Below are positions 1 through 6,815 of a stretch of DNA of 11,698 nucleotides, one piece after another (within the stretch, counting starts at the first letter, position 1; the number at the start of each line of letters is the position of its first letter). The position numbers and the translations under genes were made by a program. The stretch is from an uncultured Collinsella sp. (GTDB lineage: Bacteria; Actinomycetota; Coriobacteriia; Coriobacteriales; Coriobacteriaceae). The notes under the pieces are model-generated. The model saw only the letters and a list, made by a program, of their open reading frames with translations. It ran no database searches and was not told where the DNA came from. The DNA is taken from NCBI GenBank assembly GCA_902470265.1, contig CABRFW010000034.1, positions 1 to 11,698 of the forward strand, given 5' to 3'.

Positions 1-65
1 ATCTCCTCGCGCGCCTGAGCCTCCTCGGGCAATATGTCCCGGAATCCCCACGGTGTGGCCGTCAT
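1..65 (-). CDS. hisZ: HisZ/HisRS-like protein, N-terminal fragment (runs off window)
   Basis: Partial gene: only the first 21 codons are inside the window, reading leftwards from an ATG at 65. A strong GAGGAGG Shine-Dalgarno lies about 9 bases upstream. The residues include PWGFRDILPEEA, which matches the N-terminal motif of class II histidyl-tRNA-synthetase-like proteins. The GFRDILPEEA form is more typical of HisZ, the regulatory subunit of ATP phosphoribosyltransferase (first step of histidine synthesis), than of HisS, which usually reads GTxDILP. The call rests on this short motif alone. HisS or another HisRS-like paralogue is possible. The gene diverges from the transporter pair to its right. 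Confidence 0.55.
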   Translation of the reverse strand, partial: MTATPWGFRDILPEEAQAREE

Positions 66-105
66 CTGGTGAGCCTCCTCATGCTGTGTTGCATACAGAA
101 CAAAC

Positions 106-131
106 GACCGGCATAGCTCCGCCGGTCTTTT
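106..131 (+). terminator. Hairpin with T-run, possible terminator or hisZ leader element
   Basis: Seven-base arms GACCGGC (106-112) and GCCGGTC (121-127) are perfectly complementary around an 8-base loop, followed by TTTT on the plus strand, so it reads as an intrinsic terminator in that direction. No plus-strand gene is visible to its left, so it may block antisense transcription. On the minus strand it lies in the HisZ-like gene's untranslated leader, followed only by GTTTG, and could be a weak attenuator. Confidence 0.45.
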
Positions 132-249
132 GGGTACTTTAGCATACTAGAGTGCTTGCGGGGAAAATCCTTGTCCGCAGCTCACACCGTATTCATTTGG
201 AAACATAGGGGCAGACGCTCAGCTAAATCTGACGATTATCTAGGCCAAC

Positions 250-297
250 CAGAAACCATATCCCGTTTTTCGTCTAAAAACTGGGATGCAGTTTCCG
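250..297. repeat. 48-bp palindromic intergenic repeat, solitary copy
   Basis: Two 15-base arms of the form CRGAAANNNNRTCCC face each other: left arm 250-264, right arm 283-297 inverted, separated by 18 bases. About 12 of 15 arm positions pair. In this copy the spacer itself contains GTTTTT and AAAAAC, which extend the hairpin. The same 15+18+15 layout recurs at 5159-5373. It lies about 90 bp upstream of the MMPL promoter. Confidence 0.7.
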
Positions 298-389
298 CTG
301 AGGACTTTCCGAACTGCTTCTGCAGCGGCTGTTTTGGCTCCGGGACCGCGTCAATCGCATATCTTTATGGCGCCTTTATCCTACACATG

Positions 390-418
390 TTGTATAACTA
401 CCAAATGTGGAATATAAC
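390..418 (+). promoter_or_regulatory. Sigma70-type promoter of the MMPL operon
   Basis: A TTGTAT -35 hexamer (390-395) and a TATAAC -10 hexamer (413-418) are separated by exactly 17 bases in an AT-rich patch. Transcription would start near 425, giving a leader of roughly 34 nt to the TTG start at 459. No operator is obvious beside it. Confidence 0.6.
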
Positions 419-458
419 AAAGAGCAAAACATAGGCTGAGCGTTATGGAGGATTGAGG

Positions 459-2585
459 TTGAAAGAGAAGCTATTTCGATGGGTCGTGAAGCACCGCAAA
501 CCCATCATCGCGTTCTATGCGGTGGCAGCACTGGTATGCCTGTTCCTGCGCCAGTTTGTAGGCGTTAACTACGACATTACGAGCTATCTGCCCGACGAAG
601 CGGCGTCGACCGTCGCTCTGAATACCATGGGTGATGAGTTTGAGGGTGACATTCCCAACTGTCGCGTTATGGTGCCCAATGTCTCGATCGCTCAGGCGCT
701 CAAATACAAGGACAAAATCAAAAAGGTCGACGGCGTCGAGGAGGTCCTATGGCTTGACGACGCGGCAGATATCGATCAGCCGCTTGCCACGCAAGACAAA
801 GACACCGTTGAGACCTATTACAAAAAGAACAACGCCCTGTTTACGGTGACGGTTAATTCCGAAAAGGAGATCGAGGCAACCGACGCTATTCGAGATATCG
901 TGGGCGACGAGGGCGCCATTACGGGCTCGGCCATGTCTAACGCGCTCGCCACCACATCGACCGAGCAGCAGATCAGCATTATCACGGTCGCTGTCATAGC
1001 GATTATCTTCGTGATTCTGGTCATCACGACTACCAGCTGGGCCGAACCCATCCTGGTGCTGCTGGGCCTGGGCGTCTCGGTGTTTATCAACTGGGGCACC
1101 AACCTCATCTTTGGCGAGATTAGCTTTGTCACCAACTCTGCGGGCTCCATTTTGCAGGTTGCCATCGCGCTGGACTTCTCGGTCTTTTTGCTGCACCGCT
1201 TTAACGAGGAGCGTGGCCGCCACGGCAGCGTTGCCGAAGACATGGTGCAGTCGTGCTGTCTGTCCTCGGTCGCCGTGTTTTCGAGCGGTTGCACGGTCTG
1301 CATCGGCTTTATCGCGCTTGCCGCCATGCAGTTTAAGATCGGCCCCGACCTTGGTCTTGCCCTTGCAAAGGGTATCGCCATCAGCCTGGTATCGGTCTTT
1401 ACCTTTGTTCCTTCGATGTTCGTTCAGTTCGATGGCTTTGTGCAAAAATCGCAGCACAGGCCCTTTGTCCCGCCGCTGGGTAAGTTCGCCCGTCTGGTGC
1501 TCAAGGTCTGTATCCCCGCTGCCGTCGTGATCCTCGCCGTGGTTTACCCTGCGCGTGTGGCATCGACCTCCAGCGATATCACGTACTACTACGGCACTTC
1601 GCACATTTTTGGTTCGGATACGCGGCTTGGTCAGGATATGGACAAGGTCAAGGAGGTCTTTGGCAACTCCGATACCTACGTTGTGCTCGTTCCCCGTGGA
1701 GAGGTGAGCGAGGAGCAGGCACTCTCCAATGAGCTCAAGGCGCTCCCCGAGGTCAAGTCCATCCAGAGCTATGTTGACGTTGCGAGTCCCTATATCCCCA
1801 CGGACATGGCCGAAAAGGACACGCTCGATCTGGTGGAGGGAGAGCACTACAGCCGTTTGGTGCTCACGGTTACCGCGCCCTACGAGGGTCCGAGTACATT
1901 TAAGCTGGTCAAGAAGATTCGTTGTATCGCGGACAAACATTATCCGGGTAAGGCAATGCTCGCCGGCGAGGGCGTGAGCACCACCGACCTTAAGGACACC
2001 ATCACCGTCGATAAGGGCAAGGTCGACCTCATCGCCGTCGTGGCCGTGTTCGCGGTCTTGCTGCTGGCCACCAAGTCGCTGAGCCTGCCGATCATCTTGG
2101 TGCTCGTGATTGAGACCTCGATCTGGGTCAACTTTGCTGCACCGCTCTACACCGGTATGCACGAGTTCTTCCTCGCCTACTTAATTGTGAGCTCCATCCA
2201 GCTGGGCGTTGCCGTCGACTACGGCATCCTGATTGCTGACCGCTATCGTGAGGACCGCGTGACCATGCATAAGCGCGAAGCGCTACTCGAGACCATGGAA
2301 GCTTGCACGATTCCTGTTTTGACCTCTGGATCGGTTCTGCTAATCAGTGGCTTCCTGATCCATGCGATCTCGAGCCACGGCGTGCTCAAGCAGATCGGCT
2401 GGTTCCTGGGCGTCGGCGTGAGCATCTCCCTAGTCGCCGTACTCTTTGCGCTGCCGGGTTTCCTGTATGTGCTCGATGGCCTCATCGGCAAGACCACGCT
2501 CAAAGCTCATTTTTTGCCCAAGGATGCCCAGGATCCGGTTTCGGATACCACCGAGGCATCGGCTGCGGACGGCTCCGCTCAGTAA
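459..2585 (+). CDS. MMPL/RND-family membrane transporter
   Basis: The predicted protein is 708 aa with the two-fold repeat typical of MMPL/RND exporters. Each half has one N-terminal membrane helix (about residues 15-33 and 345-365), an extracytoplasmic domain (about 35-170 and 370-520) and a cluster of membrane helices. The helix carrying the conserved proton-relay acid is visible in both halves: LDFSVFLLHR with Asp239 and VDYGILIADR with Asp587. It should use the proton gradient to move lipidic or hydrophobic substrates across the membrane; the substrate is unknown. The start chosen is TTG at 459, 7 bases after GGAGG (447-451). An in-frame TTG at 453 is only 1 base from that site. The heptad-repeat gene follows 32 bp downstream, almost certainly in the same operon. 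Family assignment is firm, cargo is not. Confidence 0.9.
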   Translation: MKEKLFRWVVKHRKPIIAFYAVAALVCLFLRQFVGVNYDITSYLPDEAASTVALNTMGDEFEGDIPNCRVMVPNVSIAQALKYKDKIKKVDGVEEVLWLDDAADIDQPLATQDKDTVETYYKKNNALFTVTVNSEKEIEATDAIRDIVGDEGAITGSAMSNALATTSTEQQISIITVAVIAIIFVILVITTTSWAEPILVLLGLGVSVFINWGTNLIFGEISFVTNSAGSILQVAIALDFSVFLLHRFNEERGRHGSVAEDMVQSCCLSSVAVFSSGCTVCIGFIALAAMQFKIGPDLGLALAKGIAISLVSVFTFVPSMFVQFDGFVQKSQHRPFVPPLGKFARLVLKVCIPAAVVILAVVYPARVASTSSDITYYYGTSHIFGSDTRLGQDMDKVKEVFGNSDTYVVLVPRGEVSEEQALSNELKALPEVKSIQSYVDVASPYIPTDMAEKDTLDLVEGEHYSRLVLTVTAPYEGPSTFKLVKKIRCIADKHYPGKAMLAGEGVSTTDLKDTITVDKGKVDLIAVVAVFAVLLLATKSLSLPIILVLVIETSIWVNFAAPLYTGMHEFFLAYLIVSSIQLGVAVDYGILIADRYREDRVTMHKREALLETMEACTIPVLTSGSVLLISGFLIHAISSHGVLKQIGWFLGVGVSISLVAVLFALPGFLYVLDGLIGKTTLKAHFLPKDAQDPVSDTTEASAADGSAQ

Positions 2586-2617
2586 CGTTTTACAAAGCAG
2601 TTGGAAGGAATACCGCA

Positions 2618-5047
2618 ATGCATACCCATACCACTGATACCGCTTCGAAAGAGCTCAAAGCCCAACGCGATCTTGTACGTCGTCCCCATAAGCGCATCGC
2701 TGCGCTCGCTCTTGCCGCCGGTCTGACCGTGGCCCTTACCGTTCCCGGTGCCGTTGTGTTCGCCGACGGCGTAGGGTCGACGAGCGCTGCCTCGGCTACG
2801 AGTGAACAGATGGCGACGGACTCCGATAACAGCACGCCGGGATATAAGAAAAACCAGGTCGTATACGTCAAAACCGATGCCGACGGCAATCGCACGGGTG
2901 TTTACGTGGTCAATAGCTTCGAGGCCAATAAGGGCGTCAAGATCGACGATGCCGGCACCTATAACAAAGTGACCAACCTATCGACGACTCAAAAACTAAC
3001 GGACGACAGCGGGTCGGTTGCCGTTACGGGCCAGGGAGTGCAGGACTTTGTCTACCAGGGCGATCTGGACAAGAACACTCAGATGCCGTGGAACGTCACC
3101 GTGGCATACCAGCTCGATGGCCGCGATATCGACGCCAAGGATTTGGCGGGCAAGAGCGGCAAGCTCACCATGAAGCTCAAGGTCGAAAAGAATGACGACT
3201 ATACCGGTGGCGATTATGCCGATAACTACCTGGTTCAGATTACCGGTCAGCTTAAGGATGCCGAGGCACACGATATTGAGGCTGAGGGCGCCACGGTTGC
3301 TGCCAACGGCTCCAACACGCAGCTTACCTACATGGTGATTCCCGGCAGCACCGGAGACTACACCATTACGACCGATGTTGAGGATTTTGAGTTTGATGGC
3401 TGGCAGATTGTCGGCGTGCCGCTGAATCTTGCCATCGATGTGGACTCGAGCAGCATGGATACGAGCCAGCTCGTGGAGCTCTCCAACGGTATTGCTACGG
3501 CCAATAGCGGTGCTGGCCAGGTTGCCGACGGTGTCAAGACGCTCGCGGCCTCGCTTGCCACGGCCAATACCGGTGCCGGCACGCTGTCCAGTGGCGCCGC
3601 TGCGCTCGCGGCGGGTACGAGTCAGCTCAACGCGCAGGTCCCCACGCTGGTCGAAGGCGTGAGCAACCTTAATGCCGGTGCCGAGGGGGTTAATGCCGGT
3701 GCCGTGCAGCTTAAGGGCGGTGCGTCCGATCTTTCGGCGGGCCTTTCCAAGCTGCAGGGGAGCGCACAGCAGATCTCGGGCGGCATAAGTGGAATTGCCG
3801 CTGGGTCCGATACGTACGTCGACGCGCTGACGCTGGGCAAGCAGGCTCAGGAGGCAAACCTTGCCAAGGCGCAGGCTGCGGCCAAGGCGGCCCAGGACGC
3901 CGTGACCGCTACGTCGGGCAACGCCTACAGCGCGCTGTACGGGCCGCAGGGTCTTACGGCGGCGCTCAGCGGCGAGGGGCAGTACCTTGCCGGTGCACAG
4001 CAGGCGCTCGGCGGGGCAAAGCAGGCCGCGAGCGCCATGGGCAACGATGCGGCAAAGGCTAACGCCGAGAGCGCAAAGGCTGGCGCCGAGAGCACCGTTG
4101 CATCTATTGCCGCTGCCAAGGCGGCGGTCGCCGATGCTCAGGACGCGCTGGATAACGCGGCCGATCTCGACTCCGCCAAGGCTGCGGCAGCCAAGCTAAG
4201 CGAGGCTACGGCACAGCTGGATGCCGCCACCGCAAGTGCCGGCAGTGCTGCTACCAGCGCGGGTGCCGCCGCCACGGCGGCATCGAGCGCCGATGCGACG
4301 GGTCTTACCGCGCTTCTCGATTCTGCATCCAATGCCGTTGCGGGCGCGCAGGGTCTTAACACGCAGGTGTCGCAGGGCCTTAAGGGTGCCGAGTCCATGT
4401 TTGGCACGCTTACCGATCAGGTTACGACTTTGGCCCAGGCGGCCGGCGCCCAGGGCGGCGCCCAGGGTGCCGTCACCGCGCTCGATAGCGCCATTCAGGG
4501 CTACACCACTGTCCAGGATGGCCAACAGCTGAGCCTGGCCGGAGCCATCGCCTATATGAACAGCGCGATCAACCCGGCAAACCCCACGGCCGTGAACCCC
4601 GGTCTTGTCGCCGGTGTTGGCTCTGCAGCAACGGGCGCGGGTCAGCTGAGCGATGGCGCCGCGGCTCTTGCCGCGGGCACCGACCAGCTTGCTGCGGGCA
4701 CACAGCAGCTCAACGGTGCCACGCCCGCGCTTGCCAACGGCGCATCACAGCTCAACAACGGTGCGGCGCAGCTCAAGACAGGTGCTGCTAGCCTTGCTAG
4801 CGGCATGAATCTTCTCTCCTCGGGTGCAGGTACGCTTGCCAGCGGCGCATCCGAGCTCGGCAACGGCATGCAGGAGCTTACCGACCGAACGAGCAATCTC
4901 GATACTCAGGTCATCGACACCGTTAAGGACAAGATCGAGGAAATGCTCAACCCCGGCTTTACGCCGACGGACTTTGTCAACGGCGAGCAGGGCGGACATA
5001 TAAATCGCGTGCAGTTTATCTATATGACGGGCGCGATCAGCAAGTAG
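2618..5047 (+). CDS. Secreted xxxLxxG heptad-repeat protein, MMPL partner
   Basis: The predicted protein is 809 aa; ATG at 2618 follows a GGAAGGA ribosome site. A basic N-terminus (RRPHKR) and a hydrophobic stretch (27-48) form a signal peptide with a likely cleavage after VFA49. Residues 75-280 look beta-rich. Residues 285-400 and 665-755 carry heptads of the form SGAxxLxxG, the repeat seen in YhgE/Pip-type proteins (TIGR03057-like). Between them, about 400-650, lies an Ala/Gln-rich helical segment likely to form a coiled coil. Unlike typical YhgE/Pip proteins I see no C-terminal membrane helices: it ends in a short polar tail. Heptad-repeat proteins are often encoded beside MMPL transporters, so it may be an extracytoplasmic accessory or scaffold. 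That role is inferred from position. The two heptad blocks look like an internal duplication. Confidence 0.8.
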   Translation: MHTHTTDTASKELKAQRDLVRRPHKRIAALALAAGLTVALTVPGAVVFADGVGSTSAASATSEQMATDSDNSTPGYKKNQVVYVKTDADGNRTGVYVVNSFEANKGVKIDDAGTYNKVTNLSTTQKLTDDSGSVAVTGQGVQDFVYQGDLDKNTQMPWNVTVAYQLDGRDIDAKDLAGKSGKLTMKLKVEKNDDYTGGDYADNYLVQITGQLKDAEAHDIEAEGATVAANGSNTQLTYMVIPGSTGDYTITTDVEDFEFDGWQIVGVPLNLAIDVDSSSMDTSQLVELSNGIATANSGAGQVADGVKTLAASLATANTGAGTLSSGAAALAAGTSQLNAQVPTLVEGVSNLNAGAEGVNAGAVQLKGGASDLSAGLSKLQGSAQQISGGISGIAAGSDTYVDALTLGKQAQEANLAKAQAAAKAAQDAVTATSGNAYSALYGPQGLTAALSGEGQYLAGAQQALGGAKQAASAMGNDAAKANAESAKAGAESTVASIAAAKAAVADAQDALDNAADLDSAKAAAAKLSEATAQLDAATASAGSAATSAGAAATAASSADATGLTALLDSASNAVAGAQGLNTQVSQGLKGAESMFGTLTDQVTTLAQAAGAQGGAQGAVTALDSAIQGYTTVQDGQQLSLAGAIAYMNSAINPANPTAVNPGLVAGVGSAATGAGQLSDGAAALAAGTDQLAAGTQQLNGATPALANGASQLNNGAAQLKTGAASLASGMNLLSSGAGTLASGASELGNGMQELTDRTSNLDTQVIDTVKDKIEEMLNPGFTPTDFVNGEQGGHINRVQFIYMTGAISK

Positions 5048-5095
5048 GCAGCCGCGCCCTTGTGGCGATTGGCATCGATAGCAAGTTATGAGGGG

Positions 5096-5132
5096 AGGGG
5101 CCGTCGGGCATTGTCTCGGCAGCCCCTCTTTG
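5096..5132 (+). terminator. Probable terminator of the MMPL operon
   Basis: AGGGGC (5096-5101) pairs with GCCCCT (5122-5127), with further inner pairing, followed by CTTTG. It starts about 50 bp after the stop of the heptad-repeat gene. The T-run is short, so termination may be incomplete, and the palindromic array just downstream could help. Confidence 0.55.
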
Positions 5133-5158
5133 CTGTCAGCGGCCACTTCGCGTCTTTG

Positions 5159-5373
5159 CAGAAGCTGTACCGCAAGATTTGTGTTTGGAAGGAGACGCGC
5201 TTTCTGCAAGGGGCGGAGCGCGGAAAGCATGTCCCGGATTTGATGCTCGGAACGGGATGAGCTTTCCGGATCGGACCCCAAGCGGAAAGCGCGTCCCGTT
5301 TCGGGGCTTCAGAATGGGACGCATCCGGAAACCGCATCCCACTCTGAGCCGAAATTCCGGGATGAGATTTCCG
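5159..5373. repeat. Array of four 48-bp palindromic repeats
   Basis: Copies lie at 5159-5206 (left arm decayed), 5221-5268, 5283-5328 (right arm shortened) and 5326-5373. Intact copies have 15-base arms CRGAAANNNNRTCCC and the inverse, always separated by 18 bases. The first three start exactly 62 bp apart (48 bp plus a 14-bp linker); the last has lost about 19 bp and touches its neighbour. Arms are conserved while the 18-base loops differ, as expected if the folded form is selected. In the third copy GTCCC faces GGGAC where others have ATCCC and GGGAT. A further copy lies at 250-297. Confidence 0.75.
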
Positions 5374-5401
5374 CCGAGGACACCCTGCGCCGACGGCAAC
5401 G

Positions 5402-5435
5402 CAAAAAGGGCGCCCGCGCGAATGCGGACGCCCTT
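5402..5435 (-). terminator. Intrinsic terminator of SIS copy 1
   Basis: On the minus strand AAGGGCG (5435-5429) pairs with CGCCCTT (5412-5406), with inner GC pairing, and the run of T extends to 5403. It lies about 50 bp beyond the stop codon of the SIS gene and is a convincing Rho-independent terminator for the sugar locus. Confidence 0.75.
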
Positions 5436-5486
5436 GTGTAGGGTCGAGATATCAACCAGCCAAGATATCGGCCCTGCGGCCAGCTC

Positions 5487-6548
5487 TTAGTAGTCGAACT
5501 GGTGGTAGTAGCGGCGGTACTTGAGGTTGTGCTTGGTGACCAGCTCGTAATTGCGCGCGAGGCGGTCGGTGGTCAGCACGGACAGGATCCACGGCGACAC
5601 GATGACGCGGAAGTCGTCGTCCAGGCCCGGGATCGCGTACTCGGCGGTGTCGATGATGACGTAGTCCTCGTCGCCGGTCACGCCGCTGGTGAGGAAGGCG
5701 CGGACGCGCTCGTCGAGGGCGCGGCACTCGTCCTCTCCCATGAACAGGAACACCGGGACGCCGGGCTCGAGCAGCTCGAGCGTGCCGTGGAAGAAGTCGT
5801 GCGAGGTGATGTGGCGGATGCGCTTCCACTGCATCTCCTCGAGCAGGCACATGGAGTACAGGATGGTCTCGCCCCACAGCGCGCCCGAGCCGATGAACAT
5901 GGTGTAGTCGGCCAGCGCGTACTTCCTGGCGAGCTCCTCGGCGCGCGGCTCGAAGCGCTTGCGGATGTCGAGCATGTCCTTCCAGACGTCCTTCGTCTGC
6001 TCGATGAACAGGTCGAACTTGGGGAAGCAGCCGCGGCGGTTGAGCAGGCGCAGGCCGAAGCAGTCGGCGAGGTAGTAGCCCTTCTCGCAGCCGCCGGCGC
6101 CGTGGTCGGAGGCCATCATGACGCAGTTCTCGGCGCCCACGGCCTGCCCGATCTTGCCCTCGGGGTTGGTCATGGCGAAGACGCGCACGCCCATCTCCCT
6201 CATCTTGCCGACGGCCTCGAGCACCTCGGGGGTGGTGCCGGACTCGGAGGCGGTCAGCACGACGGACCTGTCGGTCATGCGCTTGTGGCCCATGACGTTC
6301 CACTCGGCGGCGTGGATCAGGTAGACCTCGAGGTCGCGGTCGCCGAACTTGTTCATGAGGTACTCGAGCTGCATGAACTCGTCCCAGGTGCCGCCGACGC
6401 CCATCAGGAAGACGGCGTCGTAGCCCTCCTCGTGCACGCGGTCGGCCAGGGCGGTCATCTTCTTGCCGGCCTCGTAGACGTTCCTGCCGTCCTCGAGGTA
6501 GCCCTCCTGGTCGAAGTGCATGATCTCGATCTTCTCGGTCTCCTTCAT
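5487..6548 (-). CDS. SIS-domain sugar-amine 6-phosphate deglycase, FrlB/GfrF-like (copy 1)
   Basis: The 353-aa protein has two SIS (sugar isomerase) domains. It resembles FrlB and the Gfr deglycases, which split phosphorylated Amadori compounds such as fructoselysine 6-phosphate into a hexose 6-phosphate and the free amino acid. Residues 99-109 (TASESGTTPEV) form the phosphate-binding loop. The stretch HGTLELLEPGVPVFLFMGEDECR (254-276) lines up with the same region of FrlB. Glu238 and His254 are 16 residues apart, the spacing of the catalytic Glu/His pair in the related deglycase FraB. The ATG at 6548 has GGGAGG 6 bases upstream; an in-frame extension to 6641 is unlikely because it would span the promoter. 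All but two sense codons end in G or C, far more biased than the neighbouring genes. It is identical to the gene at 10637-11698. Its own promoter (module A) suggests monocistronic expression. The exact substrate is inferred. Confidence 0.85.
   Translation of the reverse strand: MKETEKIEIMHFDQEGYLEDGRNVYEAGKKMTALADRVHEEGYDAVFLMGVGGTWDEFMQLEYLMNKFGDRDLEVYLIHAAEWNVMGHKRMTDRSVVLTASESGTTPEVLEAVGKMREMGVRVFAMTNPEGKIGQAVGAENCVMMASDHGAGGCEKGYYLADCFGLRLLNRRGCFPKFDLFIEQTKDVWKDMLDIRKRFEPRAEELARKYALADYTMFIGSGALWGETILYSMCLLEEMQWKRIRHITSHDFFHGTLELLEPGVPVFLFMGEDECRALDERVRAFLTSGVTGDEDYVIIDTAEYAIPGLDDDFRVIVSPWILSVLTTDRLARNYELVTKHNLKYRRYYHQFDY
5487..6548 (-). repeat. 1,062-bp direct repeat, left copy
   Basis: Read block by block, this segment matches 10637-11698 at every base. 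The match starts at the first base of the stop-codon complement; the preceding base already differs (C at 5486, A at 10636) and the flanks show no similarity. The other end cannot be compared because the window stops at the start codon of the second copy. Confidence 0.93.
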
Positions 6549-6599
6549 GTGTGTCCTCCCATCACATGTGCGCAATTCTATACATCGCGCTTCTTGCTG

Positions 6600-6642
6600 A
6601 TACCAATTATAGCCATACGATTGCTTGTTATTTAATACCAAT
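6600..6642 (-). promoter_or_regulatory. Promoter/operator module A, upstream of SIS copy 1
   Basis: On the minus strand a TTAAAT -35 (6635-6630) and a perfect TATAAT -10 (6611-6606) are 18 bases apart. They are bracketed by two identical boxes ATTGGTAT (6642-6635 and 6607-6600), spaced 35 bp start to start. The lower box overlaps the -10. Expected transcription start is near 6598, about 50 nt before the ATG. The same arrangement occurs at 9502-9542. ATTGGTAT resembles a half-site of HutC-type GntR sugar repressors; the regulator is not in the window. Confidence 0.65.
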
Positions 6643-6762
6643 CCAAACTCACGGAGATTTGCGGCGAACGGTCGGTTTCCTCGCCCGAGTGGTATTACAA
6701 CGCCAATAGTTGTCTATTTCGAGCGCTACTGCCAACGGGTTCCCCACAACTCGCCAGCTATA

Positions 6763-6803
6763 AAAGCGTTGCGCCAGACCCGCCCAAGCGTTTCCGGCGC
6801 AAC
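6763..6803 (-). terminator. Terminator after the epimerase gene
   Basis: On the minus strand GTTGCGCC (6803-6796) pairs perfectly with GGCGCAAC (6775-6768) around a 20-base loop, followed by GCTTTTAT. It lies 13 bp after the epimerase stop and separates that unit from promoter module A. Confidence 0.6.
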
Positions 6804-6815
6804 CGCGCAGTTTAG

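Larger units (their letters stand above)
66..458. other. Divergent intergenic region
   Basis: This 393-bp stretch separates the leftward HisZ-like gene from the rightward MMPL gene. It holds the hisZ ribosome site, a GC-rich hairpin (106-131), one copy of the 48-bp palindromic repeat (250-297) and the MMPL promoter (390-418). An open frame at 156-434 is not convincing: it has no ribosome site, runs through the repeat and the promoter, and resembles no family I know. Confidence 0.7.
5048..5486. other. Convergent intergenic region
   Basis: This 439-bp gap between the rightward heptad-repeat gene and the leftward SIS gene contains a plus-strand terminator, four copies of the palindromic repeat (5159-5373) and a minus-strand terminator (5402-5435). 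Open frames here are short, overlap the repeats, and lack ribosome sites. I see no gene. Confidence 0.75.

Noticed and set aside
156..434. 92-aa open frame upstream of the MMPL gene
   Set aside because: No ribosome site, composition unlike a folded protein, and it runs through the palindromic repeat and the MMPL promoter.
66..458. T-box riboswitch for the HisZ-like gene
   Set aside because: I could not find the conserved T-box sequence on the minus strand; a GGGACCGCG string near 350 lies on the other strand and lacks a following terminator.
747..2162. 471-aa minus-strand frame antisense to the MMPL gene
   Set aside because: Composition dominated by His, Arg, Asp and Gly, no homology recognised, while the plus-strand frame has clear MMPL motifs.
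5159..5373. CRISPR array
   Set aside because: The repeating unit is an imperfect inverted pair with diverged arms, only four copies, and no cas gene nearby; it is a palindromic intergenic repeat.
5452..6303. 283-aa minus-strand frame inside SIS copy 1 (and its twin at 10530-11453)
   Set aside because: Arg/Pro/His-rich shadow frame of the same gene; no ribosome site.
5502..6635. 377-aa plus-strand open frame antisense to SIS copy 1
   Set aside because: It is a by-product of the extreme G/C third positions of the SIS gene, which remove stop codons from other frames; the product is low-complexity and has no family resemblance.
6549..6641. N-terminal extension of SIS copy 1 to 6641
   Set aside because: It would cross the -10 and both operator boxes of module A, while the ATG at 6548 has a strong GGGAGG site and matches copy 2.
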